Shown here piece after piece: positions 8,244-17,225 of a DNA stretch of 64,000 nucleotides. Origin of the DNA: Labrys monachus (GTDB lineage: Bacteria > Pseudomonadota > Alphaproteobacteria > Rhizobiales > Labraceae). The stretch is from contig NZ_JAUSVK010000001.1 in assembly GCF_030814655.1 (NCBI RefSeq), positions 4,657,001-4,721,000 on the forward strand. Reading direction: 5' to 3'. The translations under genes and the position numbers were made by a program. The notes under the pieces are model-generated. The model did no database searches and was not told the origin of the DNA. It saw nothing but the letters and a program-made list of their open reading frames with translations. The first letter of the stretch is position 1, and each line of letters begins with the position of its first letter.

Positions 8244-8957
8244 ATGTGTCTTGAATGCACGAAATTGAGCCGTCGTAGTTTCTTGTCGCTCACGGCGACG
8301 GTGGCGGCCGCGGCGGGGCTGCTGGCGTGGGACGGCGCGATACGTCCCAGCTTCGCCAATTCGACAATCCGGCCCGATGAGGCGCTTGCCAGATTGAAGG
8401 CAGGCAACGAGAAATTCGTCAGCGCCCCGCAGCTCTGCGAGGCTGCCTTGACCGCAAACCGGGCCAGTGTTGCAAAAGGGCAGTCGCCCTGGGCGACAAT
8501 CCTGACCTGTGCGGACAGCCGCGTTTCGCCCGAACTCGTTTTCGGCGGCGTCGGCCTTGGGGAACTCTTCGTCGCCCGCAATGCCGGCAACATCGTCGAT
8601 AGTGACGTTCTCGGCACGATCGAGTATGGCGCCGAACACCTCGGCTCCCCGCTGATCGTCGTCATGGGACATAGCCGTTGCGGCGCCGTTCAAGCGGCGT
8701 GCGAGGTCGCGGAAAAGCACACCGTCCTGCCGGGATCGATCAAGGCGATGGTGGATGCGATCGTTCCCGCCGCGCAATCGCAGAAAGGCAAGCCCGGAGA
8801 CTTCGTCAACAACGTCGTCTGCGAAAATGCCCGTCGCAATGCGCTCAAAATCAGTGCGGAGAGCGAAATCGTCACGGAACTCGTCCACGCCGGCAAGCTC
8901 AAGGTTGTCTATGCCCGCTATGACCTCGACACCGGCGCGGTGGACTTCCTCGGCTGA
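8244..8957 (+). CDS. Beta-carbonic anhydrase with Tat signal peptide
   Basis: A 237-residue beta-class carbonic anhydrase, interconverting CO2 and bicarbonate at a zinc site. Zinc-ligand motifs are visible: TCADSRVSPE (Cys and the Asp-Arg dyad) and MGHSRCGAV (His and Cys). The N-terminus MCLECTKLSRRSFLSL carries a twin-arginine motif at residues 10-11 followed by an Ala/Leu-rich hydrophobic stretch and a likely cleavage region near SFANS, so the protein is probably exported folded to the periplasm. The start at 8244 has a GAGGGGG ribosome site about eight bases upstream; an upstream in-frame ATG would bury the Tat motif. It appears to be a single-gene unit. Confidence 0.9.
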   Translation: MCLECTKLSRRSFLSLTATVAAAAGLLAWDGAIRPSFANSTIRPDEALARLKAGNEKFVSAPQLCEAALTANRASVAKGQSPWATILTCADSRVSPELVFGGVGLGELFVARNAGNIVDSDVLGTIEYGAEHLGSPLIVVMGHSRCGAVQAACEVAEKHTVLPGSIKAMVDAIVPAAQSQKGKPGDFVNNVVCENARRNALKISAESEIVTELVHAGKLKVVYARYDLDTGAVDFLG

Positions 8958-9436
8958 TCGGCCCGGGCGGCGAAAGTCGAGGGGGCGGGCGTGTCGCGCC
9001 CGCCCCGATCTGAGGGCGAAGTCGATTGTGTCCGACGTGATCGAACACGTCGAGTCACCATGCCGGCCGACACGGCCAGTGGCCGAGCCGACGCCACCGC
9101 GGCCGCCTGCGGCACGATCGACCAGGCAATACCTCGTCACAGCCAGAAGCCACCCCGGCAATTGGCGGGGGCTTGTTTACCCGCTCGCCGGCCGCCGGTG
9201 CCGGACGCCGGAGCGCATTCCCACATGCGGGAACGCATGCCGCGCTCATGCGGTGCGCACGATCTCCATCAGATGCGCCGGCTGATGAAGCGGCCCGGTC
9301 GGCCCTTGTGCACGCATTCTCCGCTGCCGATCCCCTTCGCCGGTATCCGCGAGACGGCACGCCGGTCGAGAGCAGGACGTCGCAGGAACAGCCGGACCGA
9401 CACGTCCATCGCGGATCGGGCTTCCCGACGATCAAC
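8958..9436. other. Intergenic gap between convergent genes
   Basis: 479 bp between the carbonic anhydrase and the patatin gene, which end towards each other. No convincing gene or regulatory site was seen; open frames here lack family features. Confidence 0.5.
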
Positions 9437-11968
9437 CTATGCCGCCGCCTTCTGCCGATCCACGATGCGCTTGACGGCCGCGGCCGACAGTTGCAGGCGG
9501 CGCAGGGCGTGGCCGACCTGTTCGGGCCAATCGTCCAGCGTGTCGGCCGGCAGCATCGCCGCCTTGTCGCGGCCGGCGAAGAAATTGTTGGCAATGTGGA
9601 AGCCGAGCGCCCGGTAGACCTCGAACTGCTCCTCGGAGAAGAACTGGTCCAGCGTCGTCTCGTGCGGGAAGGCGGCGTTGCGGCGCAGATAATCGCGGAT
9701 CAGGTCGCTCTCGTCGCCGGTGAGCGACGATTTGAGATAGATGAGCACGCCATATTCGCGCTTGCCCTGTGTGTCCAGACCGTAGTCGACGCGCCCGACC
9801 GCGACATGCGGGCCATGGCAGAGCGAGGGATCGCCGGCGGCGCCACGGGTCGAGGTGGGCGTGACCGCCTTGCTCGCGGCGCAGATCGCCGGCCAGGGCA
9901 GGTCGATCAGGATGCCCCGATCGATGCGGGCATAGCGCTGCAGGCGAACCAGCGAATCAAAGGTCATGGCGGGATCGGCCTCCGCATCGGCCACGACGAT
10001 GACCTTGCAATGCCGCCGCAGAAGCTCGTAGACGCCGAGATTGTCGAAATGCCCGCCATCGGTGAGGTAGACGTTGCGTGTCGTCTCCCTGAGCTTTCCC
10101 ACGACTTCCATGGCGTAGTAGAACGGCCCGATACTGGCCACCAGGCTCTTCTGCTTCCAGACCCCGGCGAACAGGGGATTGGGCAGCCAGTAGCCGAGCC
10201 GTATATTGAGGACGGCGAGGCTGAAGGTCAGCGCCGGGATGGTGCTGGCACCCATATTGGCCGAGGCCGCGGCACCCGAAATGGCAATGGCGGTGGGAAG
10301 ATCCAGGTCGGGATGGATCTGCTCCAGCTGCCTCGTGCTCGCATAGCCGGTGGCGCTGGAGCCGGAGAACAGCGGGCTGAAGAAAAACGAATCCGCATTG
10401 CGGCCGCGCTGGTTGAGGTAGTGGGACCCTTCCAGATTGACCGACGTATTGACGAGGAGATAGGGGCCCCTTTTCCAGGCGTCGTGCCAGGCGGCCGGGG
10501 CTCCGGCCTTCGTCAGATGGCTCAGCTTCAGCCTGTCGAGATCGGTGCCTTTGGGCAGGCGGGACGTCGGCGAGGGAAAGCCGATGCTCGGATCGTCCGG
10601 CCCCAGCGCGTGCCCGTCCCAGATGAAGGCCCGGCTCAGGCGGTCGCGAAAATAGCGATGCAGCGAATTGGCGTTCGGGGAGACGAAAAGCGCGAGGGCG
10701 ATCAGGACGAGGGCAAGCAGGACGAAGACCCCGGCGTTCGACGGCGGGGTGGCATGCAGCGCGGCGAAACACAGGCGGAGATAGACCAGCCAGAGCAGAA
10801 ACGGCACGATGAGGGCGACGAGATAGAGGCCTGCCTTGCTCGCCCAGCGTTTCATCGAGCCCGACCAGCTCGCATCCCCAGCCGTCGTCCCCAGGATCGC
10901 CAGCAGTTTCTTGCTGAAGGCCGCCAGCGTCGTGGCCACGCCGAGCAGAACCGTAAAGGTCACCGGGCCGCCGAAACCGAGCCAATGCAGCAGATCGGCG
11001 AGCGCATTGACATGCTTGGGCTCGATCGCCTTGCCTGCCGCCACAGCCAACTTGTCCGGCCAGTCCGCGACGGTGACCATGGCCAGGAGCACATAGGGCT
11101 GGCATTCGAGCGCGAAGATCAGGAAACACGCGCGGAGGAACCAGGTGAACAGCCGGTCGGAGCCTTCGCGCGTCGTCAGCCTGATCTCGGCCATGCGGCC
11201 GCTCCCCGAACGCAGGGCGATCAGGGTATAGGCAAGCTGGACGGCGAAGAAGAAAGCGAAGGCAACGACCGTCCAGGGAAACCATCCCAAGCCGCTCAGG
11301 CAGGACGGCGCCGGAAAGAGCGGATCGGCAAGCGAGTCTTTCGTCGGCTTCAACAGAACCGTCGCGGCCACGAGGGTCAGGATCACGCCCGAAAAGATGA
11401 CGGCATTGATCAGCAGCCCGCGGGCGAGCGTGATCAGCCCGGCCAGCACATCGCCGAAGCCATGAGGATTGAGATAGCTGGCATAGTCGCGGATATGCTT
11501 GGTCCCCACCGTCTCCTGCTTGCCGAGCAGGCTCGGATAGGGAAACTTGCCCTTCTGCAGCAGGCCGGCGATGACCGAGCCGCCCATATAGCCGCCGCCG
11601 GAAACCGTCGACATGTAATCGAGATTGTCGAGGAAATCGCCGCGGACGGCTTCGAGCCCCTGCATGACCCCCAGCGAGAACGCCGCCGACCTGATGCCGC
11701 CGCCCGACAGCGCCAAGCCGGAAATCGGAAGATCGCTTGCGAGCTGGGGAATGTCGTCGCCGCGTTCATCCTTTCCGGCTGATCGCTTGACGATATCGTT
11801 CCTCAACGGAGACCGTCCAGCGCCTCCCATCGCAAGCTTAGCCGAGAAAGCGGCATCGGGCAGCGGCTCGCCCGGCGCGGGTTGACCTGAAAGGAAATCA
11901 CGCCTTTCCTCGATGGCCTTTATTTCTTCACCGAGGATATTATCGAAGGTCTTGCGCTCGACAGTCAC
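9437..11968 (-). CDS. Membrane patatin-like phospholipase
   Basis: A large (843-residue) patatin-family lipid acyl hydrolase. The oxyanion motif GGGIRSAAFSLGVMQGLE lies at about 89-106, the nucleophile motif STVSGGGYMGG at about 120-130 (serine near 123) and the catalytic Asp in DGGHFDNLGVYELLRR near the C-terminal third. Between these are several hydrophobic segments (for example LLINAVIFSGVILTLVAATV and WTVVAFAFFFAVQLAYTLIA), so the catalytic halves flank a multi-pass membrane region. That is unlike ordinary soluble bacterial patatins of 300-400 residues. The start is taken as GTG 11968, which has GGAG at good spacing; a TTG at 12001 would add 11 residues. Substrate and role are unknown. 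Confidence 0.85.
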   Translation of the reverse strand: MTVERKTFDNILGEEIKAIEERRDFLSGQPAPGEPLPDAAFSAKLAMGGAGRSPLRNDIVKRSAGKDERGDDIPQLASDLPISGLALSGGGIRSAAFSLGVMQGLEAVRGDFLDNLDYMSTVSGGGYMGGSVIAGLLQKGKFPYPSLLGKQETVGTKHIRDYASYLNPHGFGDVLAGLITLARGLLINAVIFSGVILTLVAATVLLKPTKDSLADPLFPAPSCLSGLGWFPWTVVAFAFFFAVQLAYTLIALRSGSGRMAEIRLTTREGSDRLFTWFLRACFLIFALECQPYVLLAMVTVADWPDKLAVAAGKAIEPKHVNALADLLHWLGFGGPVTFTVLLGVATTLAAFSKKLLAILGTTAGDASWSGSMKRWASKAGLYLVALIVPFLLWLVYLRLCFAALHATPPSNAGVFVLLALVLIALALFVSPNANSLHRYFRDRLSRAFIWDGHALGPDDPSIGFPSPTSRLPKGTDLDRLKLSHLTKAGAPAAWHDAWKRGPYLLVNTSVNLEGSHYLNQRGRNADSFFFSPLFSGSSATGYASTRQLEQIHPDLDLPTAIAISGAAASANMGASTIPALTFSLAVLNIRLGYWLPNPLFAGVWKQKSLVASIGPFYYAMEVVGKLRETTRNVYLTDGGHFDNLGVYELLRRHCKVIVVADAEADPAMTFDSLVRLQRYARIDRGILIDLPWPAICAASKAVTPTSTRGAAGDPSLCHGPHVAVGRVDYGLDTQGKREYGVLIYLKSSLTGDESDLIRDYLRRNAAFPHETTLDQFFSEEQFEVYRALGFHIANNFFAGRDKAAMLPADTLDDWPEQVGHALRRLQLSAAAVKRIVDRQKAAA

Positions 11969-12136
11969 GGCAATCTCCGAAAAGATGAAAGATCCATCCA
12001 ATCAGGCTATTCTTCGAGACTTGCCGCTCTCTCTATTCCAATTCGGGACGGCTCAGGGACTTTCTGGACCGCAGGAAATACGAGACAGGCAGGATGGCAA
12101 GCATTTCCTCGCCATCCTGCTCTCTTATTTTCCGGT

Positions 12137-12175
12137 TGCAAGGTGATTTCCTTGCACCCTTCGAATTTTTCGAAG
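12137..12175. terminator. Two stacked hairpins after pgi
   Basis: Two adjacent perfect stems, TGCAAGG/CCTTGCA (loop six) at 12137-12156 and CTTCGAA/TTCGAAG (loop three) at 12159-12175, lie immediately after the pgi stop on the minus strand. There is no clear U-tract, so termination is likely but not certain. Confidence 0.45.
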
Positions 12176-12177
12176 TC

Positions 12178-13815
12178 TTATACCCGTAGGGATCTCAGAT
12201 GGGCCACCAGTCCCTTGGTGGAGGCATCGAGGCCTTCGACATTGGAGCCCTTGACCACCGGCAGCAGGCGCGAGGCGAGTTCCTTGCCGAGTTCGACGCC
12301 CCACTGGTCGAAGGAGTTGATGCCCCAGATGACGCCCTGCGTGAACACCTTGTGCTCGTAGAGCGCGACGAGGCGGCCGAGCATGCGCGGGTCGAGCTTG
12401 CGATAGGCGATGGTGGTGGTCGGCCGGTTGCCGGGGAACACCTTGTGCGGCGCCAGCAGCTCGACCTTCTTCTCCGGCATGTCCTGCGCCGCCAGCACGG
12501 CCCTGGCCTCGTCGAGGCTGCGGCCATGCATGAGCGCCTCGGTCTGGGCGAGGCAGTTGGCGACCAGGATGGCGTGGTGGTCGCCCATATTCGCCTCATG
12601 CGCCTCGGCCGCGATGAGGAAATCCGCCGGGATCACATTCGTGCCCTGGTGGATGAGCTGGTAGAAGGCATGCTGGCCGTTGGTGCCCGGCTCGCCCCAC
12701 ACCAGCGGTCCGGTGTCGCTCGTCACCGGCGTTCCGTCGAGATGGACGCGCTTGCCGTTGGACTCCATGTCGAGCTGCTGCAGATAGGCCGGGAAACGGC
12801 CGAGGCGCTGGTCATAGGGCAGCACCGCATGGGCGGCATAGCCGAGGAAATTGCGGTGCCAGATGCCGACGAGGCCCATCAGCACCGGAATGTTCTTCTC
12901 CAGCGGCGTGGTGGCGAAATGCCGGTCCATTTCGTGCCCGCCGGCCAGGAAGGCGGCAAAATTCTCCGGCCCGATGGCGATCATCAGGCCGAGGCCGATG
13001 GCCGACCACATCGAATAGCGCCCGCCGACCCAGTCCCAGAAGCGGAACATGCGGTCCTTCGAGATGCCGAAGGCCTCGACGGCGACGATGTTGGTGGAGA
13101 TCGCGGCGAAATGATCGCCCACCGCCGTCTCGCCGAGCGAGCCGGCGATCCAGGCGCGGGCCGACTGGGCGTTGGTCATCGTCTCGATGGTGGTGAAGGT
13201 CTTCGACGACACCAGGAACAGCGTGCGCGAGGGATCGAGACGGGCCAGCGTATCGGCCATGTCGGCGCCGTCGACATTGGAGACGAAATGCGCGCGCGGC
13301 CCGTCCGCATAGGGGGACAGGGCGCGCGCGCCCATGGCCGGGCCGAGATCCGAGCCGCCGATGCCGATATTGACCACGTCGGTGATCCTGTCGCCCGTAG
13401 CGCCGCGCAGCACGCCGGAGCGGATCTTGTCGGCGAAGGCGTAGCAGCGGGCGAGTTCCTCGTGCACGTCCGGCACGACGTTCTTGCCGTCGACGCGGAT
13501 ATCCGCATCGGCGGGCGCCCGGAGGGCCGTGTGCAGGACGGCTCTGCCCTCTGTCGTGTTGATGGGATCGCCCCGGAGCATTTCGTCGCGGCGCATCTCC
13601 AGATTATGCGCGCGGGCGAGGGACAGCAGCAGCGCCAGCGTGTCGGCGCTCACGCAATTCTTGGACAGATCGACCAGAACGTCGTCCAGCCTGAAGGAGA
13701 ACCTGGCGAACCGGTCGGGATCGGCGGCGAAGAGGTCGCGGGTGGTCGTCTGTCCCAGGGACTGCCTGTGGGCTTCGAGATCCTGCCAAACCTTCGCGGC
13801 TTGTGAATGATCCAT
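12178..13815 (-). CDS. pgi: Glucose-6-phosphate isomerase
   Basis: A 545-residue cytoplasmic phosphoglucose isomerase interconverting glucose-6-phosphate and fructose-6-phosphate. Length and motifs fit the bacterial family: [18 protein letters not shown] (phosphate-binding loop), [28 protein letters not shown], the family block [10 protein letters not shown], and the C-terminal [13 protein letters not shown] with the catalytic lysine. Start [14 protein letters not shown] at 13815 has GGGAG five bases upstream; an in-frame ATG six codons earlier would overlap that ribosome site. Divergent from the M20 amidohydrolase gene across a 141-bp promoter region. Confidence 0.96.
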   Translation of the reverse strand: MDHSQAAKVWQDLEAHRQSLGQTTTRDLFAADPDRFARFSFRLDDVLVDLSKNCVSADTLALLLSLARAHNLEMRRDEMLRGDPINTTEGRAVLHTALRAPADADIRVDGKNVVPDVHEELARCYAFADKIRSGVLRGATGDRITDVVNIGIGGSDLGPAMGARALSPYADGPRAHFVSNVDGADMADTLARLDPSRTLFLVSSKTFTTIETMTNAQSARAWIAGSLGETAVGDHFAAISTNIVAVEAFGISKDRMFRFWDWVGGRYSMWSAIGLGLMIAIGPENFAAFLAGGHEMDRHFATTPLEKNIPVLMGLVGIWHRNFLGYAAHAVLPYDQRLGRFPAYLQQLDMESNGKRVHLDGTPVTSDTGPLVWGEPGTNGQHAFYQLIHQGTNVIPADFLIAAEAHEANMGDHHAILVANCLAQTEALMHGRSLDEARAVLAAQDMPEKKVELLAPHKVFPGNRPTTTIAYRKLDPRMLGRLVALYEHKVFTQGVIWGINSFDQWGVELGKELASRLLPVVKGSNVEGLDASTKGLVAHLRSLRV

Positions 13816-13956
13816 GGTCGCTCCCTTCCTCATCCTCGTAAGTCATGCCAGATTGACGCTGACCGAAACCGTCCAGCTTTCTTGTCGCGCGTGCCGGAAC
13901 AAGAAATCAATGGCGCATTGATATCAGCGCTTTTCACAAACCGGAACTGATTACCC

Positions 13957-15117
13957 ATGACGATTTCCGACAGCATTCAGGCCATGGCTCCCGAGGTCGC
14001 CGCGTGGCGACGCGACATACACCGTCATCCCGAACTTCAGTATGACGTCCATCGCACGGCGGGCCTGGTCGCGGATCTGCTGCGGCAGTTCGGCTGCGAC
14101 GAGGTGGTGGAAGGGATCGGGCGCACCGGGGTGGTCGGCGTCATCCACGGGCGTCCGGGCCCGCGCGCCATCGGCATGCGCGCCGACATGGACGCCCTGC
14201 CGATCGAGGAGGCGACCGGCCTCGCTTATGCCTCGACCGTGCGGGGCAAGATGCATGCCTGCGGCCATGATGGGCATACCGCGATGCTGCTCGGCGCGGC
14301 GAAGAACCTGGCGCGCACGCGCAATTTCACCGGCGATGCGGTGGTGATCTTCCAGCCGGCCGAAGAAGGCGGCGCCGGCGGCAAGGCGATGCTGGACGAC
14401 GGATTGATGGACCGCTTCGCCATCGAGGAGGTCTACGGCATGCACAACATGCCGGGCATCGCCCCGGGCCATTTCGCCCTTCGCCCCGGCCCGCTGATGG
14501 CATCGAGCGACGTCTTCGACATCGAGATCACCGGCAAGGGCGCCCATGCGGCGAGCCCCCACAACGGCATCGATCCCATCCTGGTGGCCGCGCACATCGT
14601 CACCTCGCTGCAGAGCGTCGTGTCGCGCAACGCCGACCCGCTCGACAGCGCCGTGATCTCGGTGACCTCGATCCGCGCCGGCGAGACCTACAACGTCATT
14701 CCCGGCAGCGCCCGCCTGCAGGGCACCTGCCGGGCGCTGACCCCTGACATGCGCGATCTCCTGGAAAAGCGGCTGGTCGAGGTTTCCGAACTCACCGCGC
14801 AGGCGCTGGGCGCCTCGGCGAAGGCGGTCTACAAGCGCAATTATCCCGTCACCCGCAACCATGCCAGCCAGACGAAGTTCTGCGCCGAGGTCGCCCGCCG
14901 CGTCGCCGGCTTCGACAATGTCGATACCGAGACGGTACCGGTGATGGGCGCGGAGGATTTCTCCTTCATGCTCGAAGCCCGCCCCGGCGCCTTCATCTTC
15001 ATCGGCAACGGCAACACGGCCGGGCTGCACAACCCCTCCTATGATTTCAACGACGCCATCCTCCCGGCCGGCATCAGCTATTGGACCCGCCTGGCCGAGG
15101 CGCGGCTGGCGCAATAG
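13957..15117 (+). CDS. M20-family amidohydrolase (hippurate hydrolase-like)
   Basis: A 386-residue dinuclear-metal amidohydrolase of the M20D group (HipO/AbgB/IAA-amino acid hydrolase type). Metal-binding and catalytic motifs: RRDIHRHPELQYDVHRTA near the N-terminus, GMRADMDALPIEE, MHACGHDGHTAMLLGAA (Cys/His metal ligands), PAEEGGAGGKAML (catalytic Glu) and a C-terminal VMGAEDFSFMLE with a His-containing tail. The dimerisation domain lies at about 185-300. These enzymes deacylate N-acyl amino acids such as hippurate; the actual substrate cannot be read. No signal peptide, so cytoplasmic. Not obviously part of an operon. Confidence 0.9.
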   Translation: MTISDSIQAMAPEVAAWRRDIHRHPELQYDVHRTAGLVADLLRQFGCDEVVEGIGRTGVVGVIHGRPGPRAIGMRADMDALPIEEATGLAYASTVRGKMHACGHDGHTAMLLGAAKNLARTRNFTGDAVVIFQPAEEGGAGGKAMLDDGLMDRFAIEEVYGMHNMPGIAPGHFALRPGPLMASSDVFDIEITGKGAHAASPHNGIDPILVAAHIVTSLQSVVSRNADPLDSAVISVTSIRAGETYNVIPGSARLQGTCRALTPDMRDLLEKRLVEVSELTAQALGASAKAVYKRNYPVTRNHASQTKFCAEVARRVAGFDNVDTETVPVMGAEDFSFMLEARPGAFIFIGNGNTAGLHNPSYDFNDAILPAGISYWTRLAEARLAQ

Positions 15118-15265
15118 CGAGGGCCTGGGAGGTCTGCGGGCGTCGAGCCTGCCGCGCCGAGGTCGCTGACGCGGAGAGCCGCCTTCTCCCCTTCGAGAGA
15201 AGGGAAATCGCCGCTTTTTGCACATTTTGCACGCATTGCAGGGCCGTCCCGTCGGATAAAAAGCC

Positions 15266-15308
15266 TTGACAACGCCTTCTGCAACCGGTTTCATGAAACC
15301 GGTTGCAG
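15266..15308 (+). promoter_or_regulatory. Promoter and LacI-family operator
   Basis: TTGACA at 15266-15271 is a strong -35 hexamer. Overlapping the expected -10 region is a perfect 30-bp palindrome at 15279-15308 with arms CTGCAACCGGTTTCA / TGAAACCGGTTGCA plus G, whose central ACCGGTTTCATGAAACCGGT resembles LacI/GalR-family operators. It lies 16 nt before the LacI-type gene, so autoregulation of the operon is likely. Confidence 0.8.
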
Positions 15309-15324
15309 AGCAGGTTGGGGCAGC

Positions 15325-16419
15325 ATGGTCGTCCGAACTCCCCGTGATGTGCGTTCCTCGCCGACGATAAGCCACGTCGCGGACGAGGCCGGCGTGTCGC
15401 GTGCGACGGTCTCCCGCGCCTTCGGCCAGCCCCATCTGCTCAGCCGCGACACGGTGGAGCTCGTGCTCGGCGTCGCCCGGCGCCTCGGCTATGTTCCGAA
15501 CCATACGGCCCGCGCCCTCAGCACCGGCCGGGCCGGCAATATCGCGCTGGTGGTGCCCGACATCACCAATTCCTTCTTCGCCGCGCTCATGCGCGGGGCC
15601 CAGGCCAAGGCGCGCGACGAGGGCTATGCGACGTTTCTGGGCGATTCCGACGAGATGCCGGACGTCGAGGACATGCTGCTGACCAAACTCGCCGCCCAGG
15701 TCGACGGCTTCATCCTCGTCTCCTCCCGCCTGTCCGAGGAGAGCATCCTCGAACACGCCAAGCGGCGGCCCTTCGTGCTGATCAACCGCGACGTGGCGCA
15801 GCTACCCCATCTTCTCATCGATACCGGGCCGAGCTATGCCCAGGCCGTCGAGCACCTCGCCGGGCTCGGCCATCGCTCCCTCGCCTATGTCGCCGGCCCG
15901 ACGCTGTCCTGGTCGAACCGCGAGCGCCATGCGGCCGTCGAGGCGACGGCCCGCCGGCTCGGCATCGGCCTGGTGCGGATCGAGACCTCGAGGCCAAGCT
16001 TCGAGGCCGGACAGGCCTGCGCCGGCGAGTTGATCGCGGCCGGCGTGACGGCGGCCCTCGCCTTCGACGACGTGATGGCGCAGGGCATCATGGCCGGCCT
16101 CGCGGGCCGCGGGCTCGCCGTCCCCCGCGACTTCAGCCTGGTCGGCTGCGACGGCGTCCTCGCCACCACGACCTATCCGCCGCTGACCTCGGTCGAGACG
16201 CATTGCTTCGCCGCGGGCACCCAGGCGGTCGCCCTGCTCTTCGAGGTGCTGCGCGGCGCCGCGCCGCCCCATGCCGGCCTCCGCCTCCCGACCGAACTGA
16301 TCATCCGCCAGACGACGGCGCCGCCCGGCGCGTCCCGGCCGGTCGAACCTCCCCTTCTCCCATCCAGGCAGCACGACGATCCGCATCATCGCGGCCGCGC
16401 CGCCGCAACCACGGAGTGA
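15325..16419 (+). CDS. LacI/GalR-family transcriptional regulator
   Basis: A 364-residue repressor. The N-terminal helix-turn-helix is PTISHVADEAGVSRATVSRA (residues about 13-32) with the hinge helix NHTARALSTGRAGNIALVVP, followed by a periplasmic-binding-protein-like sensor domain to about 340. The C-terminal 25 residues are Pro/His/Arg-rich and unlike the family core. It heads an apparent operon: the deaminase-like gene follows after two bases, then a binding protein, ATPase and two permeases. The perfect palindrome at 15279 is its probable operator, with the effector likely a sugar or sugar phosphate taken up by the transporter. Confidence 0.92.
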   Translation: MVVRTPRDVRSSPTISHVADEAGVSRATVSRAFGQPHLLSRDTVELVLGVARRLGYVPNHTARALSTGRAGNIALVVPDITNSFFAALMRGAQAKARDEGYATFLGDSDEMPDVEDMLLTKLAAQVDGFILVSSRLSEESILEHAKRRPFVLINRDVAQLPHLLIDTGPSYAQAVEHLAGLGHRSLAYVAGPTLSWSNRERHAAVEATARRLGIGLVRIETSRPSFEAGQACAGELIAAGVTAALAFDDVMAQGIMAGLAGRGLAVPRDFSLVGCDGVLATTTYPPLTSVETHCFAAGTQAVALLFEVLRGAAPPHAGLRLPTELIIRQTTAPPGASRPVEPPLLPSRQHDDPHHRGRAAATTE

Positions 16420-16421
16420 CG

Positions 16422-17186
16422 ATGATCCAGATCCACCTCGAGCCCGGCAAGACCGCCCTCGGCCAGGCCGCCGCCGATCTCGGCGCCCAGACGATCCGGT
16501 CGGCGATCGAAGCGCGCGGCTCGGCCAATATCGTCGTCGCCACCGGCGCGAGCCAGTTCGAACTGATCGAAGCCCTGGTGAAGCATGGCGACGTCGACTG
16601 GTCGCGCGTCACCGCCTTCCACCTCGACGAATATATCGGCATGCCCGAGACGCATCCGGCAAGCTTCCGGCGCTATCTGAAGGAGCGCTTCACGTCCTTC
16701 CTGCCGACACTCGGCGCCTTTCACTTCATCATCGGCGACGCTCCGGACCTCGACGGCGAGATCGCGCGCGTCAACCGCCTGATCGAGCAGCACCCGATCG
16801 ACGTCACCTTCGCCGGCATCGGCGAGAACGCCCATCTCGCCTTCAACGATCCGCCGGCCGACTTCGAGGCCGCCGAGCCCTTCCGCGTGGTCCAGCTCGA
16901 GGAGCGCTGCCGCCGGCAGCAATTCGGCGAAGGCTGGTTCCCGACTCTCGACGCCGTGCCGCACGAGGCGATCACCATGACCATCCCGCAGATCGTGAAG
17001 AGCGCCCTCGTCATCCTCGCCGTGCCCGACCGCCGCAAGGCCGAGGCGGTGCGCGACACGCTGGAAGGGCCGATCACACCGCTGGTGCCGGCCAGCATCC
17101 TGCAGCGGCACCCCGCCTGCCACCTCTTCCTCGATCCAGAATCCGCTGCCCTGCTGCAGCAGATGCCAAGCAACGCCGGCGCGTGA
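16422..17186 (+). CDS. Glucosamine-6-phosphate deaminase/isomerase family enzyme
   Basis: A 254-residue protein of the NagB/6-phosphogluconolactonase superfamily. The NagB signature is clear: VTAFHLDEYIGMPETHPASF, then GIGENAHLAFNDPPADFE with the catalytic Asp-His region. NagB converts glucosamine-6-phosphate to fructose-6-phosphate and ammonia. Start MIQIHLEPGKTALG lies two bases after the LacI-family gene, in the same operon. The transporter downstream suggests uptake and breakdown of an amino sugar or a related compound. The classical E. coli NagB is about 266 residues; the shorter C-terminus here may mean loss of allosteric control or another 6-phosphosugar substrate. Confidence 0.85.
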   Translation: MIQIHLEPGKTALGQAAADLGAQTIRSAIEARGSANIVVATGASQFELIEALVKHGDVDWSRVTAFHLDEYIGMPETHPASFRRYLKERFTSFLPTLGAFHFIIGDAPDLDGEIARVNRLIEQHPIDVTFAGIGENAHLAFNDPPADFEAAEPFRVVQLEERCRRQQFGEGWFPTLDAVPHEAITMTIPQIVKSALVILAVPDRRKAEAVRDTLEGPITPLVPASILQRHPACHLFLDPESAALLQQMPSNAGA

Positions 17187-17225
17187 CCGGCCATCGATAA
17201 GCAAGACTTCAACCAGAGGGACATC

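Noticed and set aside
9173-11782. 869-codon plus-strand frame opposite the patatin gene
   Set aside because: Composition is Gly/Arg/Gln-rich with no domain, while the minus strand has complete patatin motifs and helices.
15174-15200. Fourth copy of repeat family A
   Set aside because: Only a short CCTTCTCCCC...GAGAAGG remnant is present; the inner arms are missing.
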